A DNA stretch of 64,000 nt from Tahibacter amnicola (GTDB lineage Bacteria; Pseudomonadota; Gammaproteobacteria; Xanthomonadales; Rhodanobacteraceae), in NCBI RefSeq assembly GCF_025398735.1, contig NZ_CP104694.1, positions 1,389,001-1,453,000 of the forward strand. The letters are read 5' to 3'. Each line of letters starts with the position of its first letter. Within the stretch, counting starts at the first letter, position 1. The translations under genes were made by a program, and so were the position numbers. The notes below the pieces were generated by a model that was not told the DNA's origin, made no database searches, and worked only from the letters and a program-made list of their open reading frames with translations. This document shows positions 8,001 through 15,416 of this stretch, in pieces.

Positions 8001-9668
8001 GGATTCGTCCTGCGGCAGCAGGCGCAACGTGCCCGTGGTGGTATCGAGCAGGGCCAGGCCATCGAGTGTTCCGACCCACAGGCGTCCCTGCCGGTCCTGG
8101 CGCAGCGCCAGCACCATGTTGTGGGGCAGGCTGGCCGGGTTGGCATCGTCGTGCTGCCAGGTCTGGGGCGTTGGCGAGCCCGGTTTGTAACGGATCAACC
8201 CGTGGGTTCGGGTACCCAGCCAGAGGTCACCGTCAGTGCCGCGAATCAGGCTTCGCACCTCCGATTCGCCGCTGGCGACCAGGCCGGCGCCGGCGAGCAC
8301 GCTGATCGGTGCAACGCTGCCCTGGCGGGTTTTTGGATCCAGCTCAAGCAGGCCATGACTGCTGCCCAGCCACAGCCGCCCGGTTCCGGAACCGACGATG
8401 GCGTGGATGCGAAATTCCGACGGCGCGGTCTTGAAGCCCAAGGCCTTGGCCAGGGGTTCGTTCCAGTCCTCGAAGCGGTCGCGCTGGCGGTCGTAGCGCT
8501 TGAGGCCGTCGCCTTCGGTGCCGATCCAGATGAATTCTGTCGAATCGGTCCACAGCGCGCTGACGACGTTCTTGTTGACGCGGTCCTTGGGCGGCTCCAG
8601 GTCCAGCAGCCAGCTGAAGACGACGCCGCCGGGCCGCGTCGTGGCGACGCCGCGTGCTTCGCCGCCGATCCACAGTAGACCCGAACGATCCACCATCAGC
8701 GTGGTGATGAATTCCTCGGGCAGTGAGCCGGGCAGATCGCGCTGATGATGCAGCCACTCGCTCTGGCTGGTGCCGGGGTCATAGTTGGCAAGGCCGGCGC
8801 CGCGGATGGCCAGCCAGAGTTTGCCGTCGCGGTCCTCGGCGATGTCCCATACATTTGCCGGCTCCGCCTTGGGCCAGAGGCGCTCGGCCTTCGAGCCGTC
8901 GCTGTTGACCCGGAACAGTCCGTTCAAGGTGCCCGCGTAGAGCACGCCGTTGCGGCTGACCGTGGCGGTCAGCACGCGATCCAGTTCCGGTGCGCGCAGC
9001 CGTTCCACGGCGCCGGTGTCGCGCTGGATGCGCAGCAGGCCCTGGCTGGTCGGCGCATACAGAATGCCGCCGGCTGCCGGCACGAACCGCCGCACGGGCC
9101 GCAAGGGCAGCCCGTCGAGGTCAAAGCGGAAGACGTTGTGGCGGCGACCCGTCTTGGGATCGACCAGGTCGATGCCGTCGCGCGAACCGACCCATAGTCC
9201 GCGCCCGGCTTCGTACCACAGCGCCGAGATGCTGTTGGCGCGTGCGGTCGCGGCGGTGGCATTGGCGGCCGGCAGCGTGGCGGCCTTGCCGCTGACCGGA
9301 TCCACGCGCGCCAGGCCGCTGGCATTCGTGCCGACCCAGATCGTGGCGTGCTCGTCCTCGGTGATCGCCGTGACGAAATTCTCCGGCAGGCTGTCGACGT
9401 TGCCGGCGCTGTGCTCGAACACGCGGAAACCGTAGCCGTCGTAGCGGTGCAGGCCGCCCTGCGTGGCAATCCAGATGAATCCGGCGCGATCCTGGTGGAT
9501 GGCGCCAATCGTGTTCTGTTGCAGGCCCTGTTCGCTGCCCAGGCTGTCAAAGTAATAGGTGCGCTGGGCTGCAGGCGCGGCGTGGGCCAGACACAGCAAC
9601 GCCAGCGAGGCGAGCTGGCGCCACGCCCGGCGAAATCCGGGACCCACAAGGCCTTGCAAGCCTGTCAT
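5055..9668 (-). CDS. Beta-propeller sensor with PAS, GGDEF and EAL domains
   Basis: A 1537-residue inner-membrane signalling protein for cyclic di-GMP. An N-terminal signal/anchor (to about residue 35) precedes roughly 700 residues of two-component-type propeller repeats (pattern IWVGTxxGLxRxD), then a Y_Y_Y domain ending near SFVIVPPWW at about 790 and one membrane helix at about 797-815. In the cytoplasm come two PAS/PAC domains (about 845-1085), a GGDEF domain with intact GGDEF at about 1172 and an RxxD inhibitory site (RDTD) five residues before it, and an EAL domain with EAL at about 1300, ELTES and DDFGTGYSSL. The usual QGY-F-S-P loop reads QGNLLSLP. Both synthesis and breakdown are possible. 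It stands alone between zapA and ygfB. Confidence 0.93.
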   Translation of the reverse strand: MTGLQGLVGPGFRRAWRQLASLALLCLAHAAPAAQRTYYFDSLGSEQGLQQNTIGAIHQDRAGFIWIATQGGLHRYDGYGFRVFEHSAGNVDSLPENFVTAITEDEHATIWVGTNASGLARVDPVSGKAATLPAANATAATARANSISALWYEAGRGLWVGSRDGIDLVDPKTGRRHNVFRFDLDGLPLRPVRRFVPAAGGILYAPTSQGLLRIQRDTGAVERLRAPELDRVLTATVSRNGVLYAGTLNGLFRVNSDGSKAERLWPKAEPANVWDIAEDRDGKLWLAIRGAGLANYDPGTSQSEWLHHQRDLPGSLPEEFITTLMVDRSGLLWIGGEARGVATTRPGGVVFSWLLDLEPPKDRVNKNVVSALWTDSTEFIWIGTEGDGLKRYDRQRDRFEDWNEPLAKALGFKTAPSEFRIHAIVGSGTGRLWLGSSHGLLELDPKTRQGSVAPISVLAGAGLVASGESEVRSLIRGTDGDLWLGTRTHGLIRYKPGSPTPQTWQHDDANPASLPHNMVLALRQDRQGRLWVGTLDGLALLDTTTGTLRLLPQDESVEGSLAGNLVRTIHESADGTIWVGTHSGLNRLLKLDDHGARFSRVLTRDGLASSTIYGILEDRHGALWLSTNRGISRYDTRNRQIRNFSLKDGLQAYEFNGGAAFAAPDGELLFGGINGTNVVRPDALTQRRFVAPVVLTALSIGTERSTLPAVPDNQVWRVPQSARLVRFEFAALDFAAPERNRFAWKLEGFDENWIDGSARHDVTYTNLDPGRYEFRVRASNSEGIWNEAGASLSFVIVPPWWASRWMQALYAVSAAFVIAIIWRERRTKRREELRHQNELREREDRLRLALWGSGDEFWDFDMRQGRLYRFGADELLGKTAEETVSADDWRNFAVHPDDLSRVDRTLADHISGVSDHFESEHRIANANGEWVWVLSRGKIVERDSEGQPMRICGTARDITATRLADRERRIAAEVIRNMTEAVTVTDLDYHFTSVNLAFTRMTGYREEEVAGRNAAILNSPQHAPEVYEQMRETLSQTGHWRGELWQRRKDGEEFLSWLELAEVRDAHGTRTHFVGVLSDITDRKRAEQELRYLANYDTLTGLPNRTLLGERLGHAIMRARRHGRRVAVLFLDLDRFKHVNDSMGHAAGDRMLKAAGSRLRSHVRDTDTVARLGGDEFTVVLEDVRDGVEAEHVAAKLLEAFAHPLELDAGQEVVISPSIGISLYPDHGQVPTDLLKYADTAMYQAKEAGRNTYKVYTSDMDAAARRRATIIGALRKGLERGEFRLVFQPKMALADSRIVGVEALIRWRSEDLGEVSPALFIPLAEEAGLIIDIGDFVLDRACATLAAWRDHGIRDVVMAVNVSVLQLLRGELTRRLCDILAEHDIVPNQIELELTESTIMENAEQSVRTLNELKSVGVSLAIDDFGTGYSSLAYLKRLPIDTLKIDKEFVGDITSDPDDEAITATIITMAHSLGLNVIAEGVETSEQLDYLREQGCDEIQGNLLSLPLPAERCLEFLTARRTGTTTASQASGAPAGQ

Positions 9669-9869
9669 GCAGCCCGCCCTCCCTCGACCTGCCGCGACGC
9701 CCGGCGCCGCCTGGCCAGTTTAGGGTTTCGGGGGTGCACGCGCTATGCCAGCACGGGAAGGCGAAACCGTTTTCCACGGGATGTCCGGGGCGTGGCGTCC
9801 GGTTCCGCACCGGTCACGGCTTTGGCAATCCCGTTACACTATGGCCGCCCACTCTTGCGCTCAGCCGCC

Positions 9870-10424
9870 ATGACGACGATCGCCATCTCCCACGCCGAGC
9901 TCGATTCGGCGCTCAATGATCTGCGCTTCGGCGTGGCGCCCAGCGACCTCCACGGTTCGCTGACCGGATTTCTCTGCGGCGGCGGCATCGCCAATGCCCG
10001 CAACTGGCTGCAGCGGCTGGAAATCGAACCGGACGAGACACGCAGCCAGGCCGAACGCCAGGCGCTGCTCGAACGTGTCTTTGCCGATTGCCGCGCCCAG
10101 CTCGACGATCCCGACATGGGATTCGAACCTTTGCTGCCCGGTGAAGACCAGCCCCTGGTCGACCGCGCCGAGGCCCTGGTGCAATGGTGCCGCGGATTTC
10201 TCGGTGGTTTTGGCCTTGCCGGCGTGCATGCGCGGGGGCTTTCCGACGACAGCGCCGAAATCCTGCGCGATTTCAGCACCATCGCCGGCTCGCGCTTCGA
10301 CTACCAGGACGCCGAGGAGGACGAATCGGCCCTGGTCGAGGTGGTGGAGTTCATCCGTGTCGGCGTGATGTTGCTGCGCACGGAGCTGACCGCCGGCCCC
10401 GGCGCGGGCAGCAGGCTGCACTGA
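9870..10424 (+). CDS. UPF0149 (YgfB/YecA) family protein
   Basis: A 184-residue all-helical protein of the UPF0149 family, start MTTIAISHAELDSALNDLRF, with family segments PSDLHGSLTGFLCGGG, an acidic middle with LLPGEDQPL, WCRGFLGGFGLAG and a C-terminal DEEDESALVEVVEFIRVGVM-type stretch. In E. coli ygfB precedes pepP, exactly as here (14-bp gap). Biochemical function is unclear; in Pseudomonas the homologue affects regulation of AmpD genes. The start at 9870 is chosen because the family N-terminus begins there; the frame is open far upstream without similarity. Confidence 0.9.
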   Translation: MTTIAISHAELDSALNDLRFGVAPSDLHGSLTGFLCGGGIANARNWLQRLEIEPDETRSQAERQALLERVFADCRAQLDDPDMGFEPLLPGEDQPLVDRAEALVQWCRGFLGGFGLAGVHARGLSDDSAEILRDFSTIAGSRFDYQDAEEDESALVEVVEFIRVGVMLLRTELTAGPGAGSRLH

Positions 10425-10438
10425 CGCCGCCGGGCCGC

Positions 10439-11746
10439 ATGATCTCGCCCAAGGAATACACGCGCCGACGCCGACAACTGATGCGCCTGGCCGGTGGCCA
10501 GGCCATCGTGGTCGTGCCCGCAGCGCCGCAGCGTCTGCGCAACAGCGATGCGACCTATCCCTACCGGCAGGACAGCGATTTTCACTACCTTTCCGGTTTT
10601 CCCGAGCCGGAAGCCGTGCTGGCCCTGCTGCCCGGGCGCAAACACGGCGAAGCGATCCTGTTCTGCCGCGAGCGCGACAAGCTGCGCGAAGCCTGGGAGG
10701 GGCCATCGGCCGGGCCGGAAGGCGCTGTACGCGACTTCGGCATGGACGATGCCTTTCCAATCGATGACATCGACGACATCCTGCCGGGACTGATCGAGGG
10801 GCGCTCGCGGGTCTATTATCACTTCGGCCGCGACAGCGACTTCGACCTCAAGCTGATCGGCTGGGTCAAGCGCGTACAGACGCTGCGCGGACCGGATGCC
10901 CGGGCGCCGCGCGAATTTGTCGCTTTGTCACATCTTCTGCACGATCTTCGCCTGTTCAAGTCACGCGACGAGCTGCGGGTCATGCGCCAGGCGGCAGCGA
11001 TCGCTGCCGAGGGGCATCTTCGCGCCATGCGCGTGGCGCGGGCCGGCATGGCCGAGCACCAGGTCGAGGCGGAGCTGCACCACGCCTTCCGCAGCGCCGG
11101 AGCGGTGCCCTCGTACGAGCCCATCGTGGGCTCGGGTCACAACGCCTGCGTGCTGCACTATCGCGCCAACAACGGCACGCTCAGCGACGGTGACCTCCTG
11201 CTGATCGATGCCGGCGCCGAATACGCCTGCTACGCCTCGGATATCACACGGACGTTCCCGGTGAACGGGCGGTTTACCCGCGAACAGGCCGCGCTGTACC
11301 AGATCGTGCTGGACGCCCAGGAAGCGGCCATTGCGCAGGCGCGGCCGGGACGTCCCTGGCTGGCCACGCATGAGGCCGCGGTGAAGGTGATCGCCGGTGG
11401 ACTGTGCGATCTGGGCCTGATCAAGGGCGATGTGAAAGGCGCCATCGAAAGCGGTGCCTACAAAGCCTTTTTTCCGCACAAGACCGGCCATTGGCTCGGG
11501 CTGGATGTCCACGACGTCGGCGATTACCGTGTCGACGGCGAGCCGCGTGTCCTCGAACCCGGCATGGTGATGACGGTCGAGCCCGGCATCTATATCGCGC
11601 CGGACGCCAGGCACGTGGCGGCGAAGTGGCGCGGCATCGGCATCCGCATCGAGGATGACGTGGTGGTGACGCAGAACAAGCCGGAAGTCATCACGGATGC
11701 GGTCCCCAAGACGATCGCCGCGATCGAGGCTTTCAAGTCGCGCTAA
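10439..11746 (+). CDS. pepP: Xaa-Pro aminopeptidase PepP
   Basis: A cytosolic M24B metallopeptidase that removes N-terminal residues preceding proline. The product is 435 residues. The N-terminal creatinase-like domain includes the SDATYPYRQDSDFHYLSGF signature. The catalytic pita-bread domain shows all five metal ligands: LIDAGAEYACYASDITRTF (two Asp), HKTGHWLGLDVHDVG (His), MTVEPGIYI (Glu) and IGIRIEDDVVVT (Glu). It directly follows ygfB, as in other gammaproteobacteria, but the usual downstream ubiH/ubiI genes are absent. The stop overlaps that of the convergent small membrane gene by four bases. Confidence 0.96.
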   Translation: MISPKEYTRRRRQLMRLAGGQAIVVVPAAPQRLRNSDATYPYRQDSDFHYLSGFPEPEAVLALLPGRKHGEAILFCRERDKLREAWEGPSAGPEGAVRDFGMDDAFPIDDIDDILPGLIEGRSRVYYHFGRDSDFDLKLIGWVKRVQTLRGPDARAPREFVALSHLLHDLRLFKSRDELRVMRQAAAIAAEGHLRAMRVARAGMAEHQVEAELHHAFRSAGAVPSYEPIVGSGHNACVLHYRANNGTLSDGDLLLIDAGAEYACYASDITRTFPVNGRFTREQAALYQIVLDAQEAAIAQARPGRPWLATHEAAVKVIAGGLCDLGLIKGDVKGAIESGAYKAFFPHKTGHWLGLDVHDVGDYRVDGEPRVLEPGMVMTVEPGIYIAPDARHVAAKWRGIGIRIEDDVVVTQNKPEVITDAVPKTIAAIEAFKSR

Positions 11747-11967
11747 CGCTCGCTGTCCGCATTTGTCGCTTTTGTGTTGTTTTTGTCATTCCCGCGCATC
11801 GCCGAATGCAGCACTGGCCAGGCGATCACCAGGATGATGCCGCCGTAGAAGGGCGTCATTCCGGCGCTCACCCGGCATGCCTCGGCCGTGCTCAGGGCGC
11901 ATTCGATGCCGTGCACGATGAGTGCTCCGACCACCGCCACCAGCGCCGCATAGACAAATGCTTTCAC
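11743..11967 (-). CDS. Small two-helix membrane protein
   Basis: A 74-residue protein with two predicted membrane helices (AFVYAALVAVVGALIVHGI and FYGGIILVIAWPVLH) and a polar Asn/Lys/Asp tail. GTG at 11967 is chosen as start because a perfect AGGAGG stands seven bases upstream (11975-11980 on the opposite strand); an ATG at 11985 would put that sequence inside the gene. Its product is not a family I recognise. It is divergent from cydAB, sharing a roughly 200-bp promoter region, and ends four bases inside pepP. Confidence 0.6.
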   Translation of the reverse strand: MKAFVYAALVAVVGALIVHGIECALSTAEACRVSAGMTPFYGGIILVIAWPVLHSAMRGNDKNNTKATNADSER

Positions 11968-12119
11968 CAGTCTGCCTCCTGCCATCAAGCCGGGCCCGAG
12001 TATGCCAGTCCGCGGCTGTGCCGGGCGGACACGCTGCCAATCTGCCGTAATCCCGCGGGAATTGCGGGTGTTGCCGGAATCCGTGGCGTCGCGTGGCAAG
12101 ATGACGCACGCGCCTTCGC

Positions 12120-12133
12120 TTGATCCAGGTCAA
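12120..12133. promoter_or_regulatory. FNR/ANR-type box upstream of cydAB
   Basis: TTGATCCAGGTCAA fits the FNR/ANR half-sites TTGAT-N4-ATCAA except for one base (GTCAA). It lies 33 bp before the cydA start. A GATAAT at 12136-12141 follows closely; if that is the -10, the box would overlap the spacer, which would suit repression or complex control. Oxygen-responsive control of the bd oxidase is an inference from motif and target. Confidence 0.6.
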
Positions 12134-12165
12134 GCGATAATTCCTTCGTTCGTAGGAGCGATGAG

Positions 12166-13551
12166 ATGGCTGATGCGGAGTTACTGTCGCGAATCCAGTT
12201 TGGATTCGTCATTTCCTTCCATATTCTGTTTCCCGCGTTCTCGATAGGGCTGGCCAGCTGGCTGGCTTTTCTCGAAGGCGTCTGGCTCTGGAAACGCACC
12301 GATATCTGGCGTGACCTGTACTTCTTCTGGTTGAAGATTTTCGCCGTCGCGTTCGGAATGGGCGTGGTTTCCGGCATCGTGATGAGTTTCCAGTTCGGCA
12401 CGAACTGGTCAAACCTCACCCTCGCGGCGGGCAATATCCTCGGTCCGCTGCTCAATTACGAAGTACTTACCGCGTTCTTCCTGGAGGCCACCTTCCTGGG
12501 CGTCATGCTCTTTGGCTGGCGTCGCGTCAGCCACGGTACGCACTTCTTCGCCACGTGCATGGTGGCATTGGGAACGCTGGTATCCACTTTCTGGATCATC
12601 TCCGCGTCGAGCTGGATGCATACGCCGGCCGGGCATGTCATACGCGACGGCATCTATTACCCGGAAAGCTGGTGGGCGGTGATCTTCAATCCGTCCTTTC
12701 CCTACCGGCTTGCGCACATGACACTGGCGGCGTTCATCACCACCGCGTTCGTGATCGGCGGCGTCTCGGCCATCTACCTGCTGCGCCGCCGGTGGGAGGA
12801 AAAGGCGCAGCTGATGCTCAAGCTCGCCCTGGTGTTCGTGATCATCGTGGTGCCGATCCAGGTATTCGTCGGCGACCTGCATGGCCTCAACGTACGCGAG
12901 CACCAGCCGGCGAAGCTGGCGGCCATCGAGGCACGCTGGGAAACCGAGAAGCGCGTCCCGCTGACACTCTTCGCGTGGCCCGACGAAGTAGCTGAAACCA
13001 ATCACTACGCGGTGGATGTTCCGTACCTGGGAAGTCTCATCCTGACCCACTCGCTCGACGGCGAGGTCAAGGGGCTGAAGGATTTTCCCCGGGACCAGCG
13101 GCCGCCGGTGAAGCCCGTGTTCTTCGCCTTCCGCGTGATGGTGGGGCTGGGCTTTGCGATGCTCGCGATCAGCGGGCTGGGCCTGTTGCTGTGGTGGCGC
13201 GGGCGTCTGTTCACGGCGCGCTGGTTCCTGTGGGCGTTCGCGCTGATGCTTCCATCCGGATTCATCGCTGTTCTCGCCGGCTGGTATGTCACTGAAATCG
13301 GACGCCAGCCCTGGGTGATCTACGGACTGATGCGCACCCGTGACGCCTTCAGTGGGGTAGACCTGGCCAGCGTGGTGATTTCACTGAGCACCTTCGTGGT
13401 GGTGTACGCCATCGTGTTCGGTTTTGGAATATGGTACTTGTACCGCCTGTTCCGCGCGGGGCCTGGCTCGGCACCGCCGCGCAACGTACCCGGCAAGACA
13501 CCGGCGCGCCCCCTTTCCGTGCCGGATGCGCCGGTGGAGGAATCGCCATGA
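12166..13551 (+). CDS. cydA: Cytochrome bd-type quinol oxidase subunit I (CioA-like)
   Basis: Catalytic heme-binding subunit of a high-affinity bd oxidase in the inner membrane, which oxidises quinol and reduces oxygen to water. It has 461 residues and about nine membrane helices. Visible landmarks are the N-terminal RIQFGFVISFHILFPAFSIG with the heme b595 His, the SFQFGTNW motif, a quinol-loop region with WETE, and GWYVTEIGRQPW, the signature containing the conserved Glu/GRQPW. The Q-loop is short, so this resembles the cyanide-insensitive CioA branch. AGGAG sits seven bases before ATG 12166. It overlaps cydB by four bases (ATGA). Confidence 0.95.
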   Translation: MADAELLSRIQFGFVISFHILFPAFSIGLASWLAFLEGVWLWKRTDIWRDLYFFWLKIFAVAFGMGVVSGIVMSFQFGTNWSNLTLAAGNILGPLLNYEVLTAFFLEATFLGVMLFGWRRVSHGTHFFATCMVALGTLVSTFWIISASSWMHTPAGHVIRDGIYYPESWWAVIFNPSFPYRLAHMTLAAFITTAFVIGGVSAIYLLRRRWEEKAQLMLKLALVFVIIVVPIQVFVGDLHGLNVREHQPAKLAAIEARWETEKRVPLTLFAWPDEVAETNHYAVDVPYLGSLILTHSLDGEVKGLKDFPRDQRPPVKPVFFAFRVMVGLGFAMLAISGLGLLLWWRGRLFTARWFLWAFALMLPSGFIAVLAGWYVTEIGRQPWVIYGLMRTRDAFSGVDLASVVISLSTFVVVYAIVFGFGIWYLYRLFRAGPGSAPPRNVPGKTPARPLSVPDAPVEESP

Positions 13552-14558
13552 ATGCGGCTGACGTGCTCCCCGTGGTCTGGTTCTTCATTATCGGCTTCGG
13601 CGTGCTGATGTATGTGCTGCTGGACGGCTTCGTGCTGGGCATCGGCATCATCTCGCCCTTCAGCGACGATGAGCACCAGCGCGACCTGATGATGAACACC
13701 GCGGCGCCGATCTGGGACGGCAATGAAACCTGGCTGGTGCTCGGTGGCGCCGGCCTGCTGGCGGCGTTCCCCAAGGCCTATTCGCTGATCCTCTCGGCCT
13801 TGTACCTGCCGGTCCTGTTGATGTTGATCGCGCTGATCTTCCGCGGCGTCGCCTTCGAATTCCGTTTCAAGGCCGAGAGCTCGCGCTGGGTGTGGGGCGC
13901 GGCCTTTCACCTGGGTTCCCTGGCCGCCGCGTTCGCCCAGGGTGTCATCCTGGGTGCCATCGTCGAAGGCATGCCGGTCAAGGAGGGAAAATACATCGGC
14001 GGTGCGCTGGGCTGGTTCAGTCCCTTTTCGATGCTGACCGGTGTCGCACTGATTTTCGGCTACGCCCTGCTGGGGGCGACCTGGCTGATCCTGAAAACCG
14101 AAGGGCGTGTGCAGCGCATCGCCTTTGACCTGACACGGCCGCTGATGATGGTGGTGATCTGCTGCATGTTCCTGGTGAGCGTGTCCCTTCCTTTCCTGGA
14201 TTCGCAGCTGATGCAACGCTGGTTCACGATGCCCAATTTCCTGTATCTCTCGCCGGTGCCGATCCTGACGGCGATCAATGCCATGCTGTTGTGGCAGGCC
14301 GTGATCCGGAATCGCGAGCTGGCGCCCTTCGTGCTGTCGCTGAGCTTCTTCGCGCTGGGATTCATTGGCCTGGTGCTGGGCGTGTGGCCCAACATCGTGC
14401 CGCCGTCGCTATCGATCTGGGAAGCGGCGTCCGCGCCGTCGAGCCAGGGTTTCATCCTGGTCGGGACGGTCATCATGCTTCCGGCGGTGCTGGCGTATAC
14501 CTGGTATTCCTATCGGGTGTTCCGCGGCAAGGTGACGGAAGATGCCGGGTATCACTGA
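13548..14558 (+). CDS. cydB: Cytochrome bd-type quinol oxidase subunit II
   Basis: Partner membrane subunit of the bd oxidase, 336 residues with about eight to nine helices. Family features include the start region VVWFFIIGFGVLMYVLLDGF, TAAPIWDGNETWLVLGGAG and FRGVAFEFRFKAE, all typical of CydB/CioB. Translation is coupled to cydA through an ATGA overlap. No cydX-like small gene or cydDC assembly exporter is seen next to it. Confidence 0.95.
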   Translation: MNAADVLPVVWFFIIGFGVLMYVLLDGFVLGIGIISPFSDDEHQRDLMMNTAAPIWDGNETWLVLGGAGLLAAFPKAYSLILSALYLPVLLMLIALIFRGVAFEFRFKAESSRWVWGAAFHLGSLAAAFAQGVILGAIVEGMPVKEGKYIGGALGWFSPFSMLTGVALIFGYALLGATWLILKTEGRVQRIAFDLTRPLMMVVICCMFLVSVSLPFLDSQLMQRWFTMPNFLYLSPVPILTAINAMLLWQAVIRNRELAPFVLSLSFFALGFIGLVLGVWPNIVPPSLSIWEAASAPSSQGFILVGTVIMLPAVLAYTWYSYRVFRGKVTEDAGYH

Positions 14559-14609
14559 GAACGCCCCGACCAGGGCGCGATAGGCCTGATACGGCTGGCG
14601 CCGGCAGAG

Positions 14610-15326
14610 TCAATCCGAGAGCGGGTCCGGGCTTCCCTCAAAGCCCGGTTCGACCGGTCGCAGGTGCAGCGCCTGACCAATGGACTGCGCGCCTGGCGTG
14701 AGCTTCTGCGCGATGCCGCCGGTGATGGCGAGGATCAGCGCAACCACGGCGAAGATCCAACCGGTGCGGCGCACCGCGGTGCCGAGCCAGTTGCCGTGGC
14801 GGTCGATGCCACGTACCCGCTTGTACAGGCCGCCGGCCAGCGCAACGTCGACGAGCAGTTCGGCCAGAAGGGCCGGCGCGGTGACGATCACCGAGATCGC
14901 CAGCACGGCCCCCGTGGCCAGTGCCAGTACGGCGATGATGACCAGGAAAAGCGCGATGCCATCGTCGCCGGCGTTGCCGAAATCCCAGCCTGAACCGATG
15001 TCGCCACTGGACCCGCTCTTGCGTTCACGCTCGACCGGTTCGATATCGTCGCCGATATCCGCTTCGGATTCGGAATTTCCCGCATGCAGCCAGCACCACA
15101 GGAAGAACAGGAAGGCGCCGTACGCGATGCCCGTGGCGAGGGGGTAACGGATCCACATCGCGCCGACCCCGGCCCGCAACATCAGATAGGACGCCAGGAA
15201 GCCGACCGCGCCGGTCAGCGACACCATGAGGAACATGGTCAGGCGCGGCCAGTGCACTTTCTCCAGCAACTTCCTGCGCCGGGCGATTTCGCGTTCCCGA
15301 TTGAATGTGCGCGGTGAGTCCTGCAT
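14610..15326 (-). CDS. Hypothetical multi-helix membrane protein
   Basis: A 238-residue protein. A basic N-terminus (REREIARRRKLLEKVHWPRL) precedes two membrane helices at about 30-80, a polar acidic loop with a Gly/Ser stretch (about 85-120), then two or three further helices (IALFLVIIAVLALATGAVLA, LLAELLVDVALAGG, IFAVVALILAITGGI). No family was recognised. It converges with cydB and is followed upstream by the pepQ end. Base composition matches its neighbours. Confidence 0.65.
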   Translation of the reverse strand: MQDSPRTFNREREIARRRKLLEKVHWPRLTMFLMVSLTGAVGFLASYLMLRAGVGAMWIRYPLATGIAYGAFLFFLWCWLHAGNSESEADIGDDIEPVERERKSGSSGDIGSGWDFGNAGDDGIALFLVIIAVLALATGAVLAISVIVTAPALLAELLVDVALAGGLYKRVRGIDRHGNWLGTAVRRTGWIFAVVALILAITGGIAQKLTPGAQSIGQALHLRPVEPGFEGSPDPLSD

Positions 15327-15416
15327 GAGGGGTCTCGTTCCTGAAGCGACGGCCAGAGACTAGCGCATCGCCGTCCGATGAATTGTTGGGCGGTTCCGGC
15401 GCGGAGCGGCAGTCCG

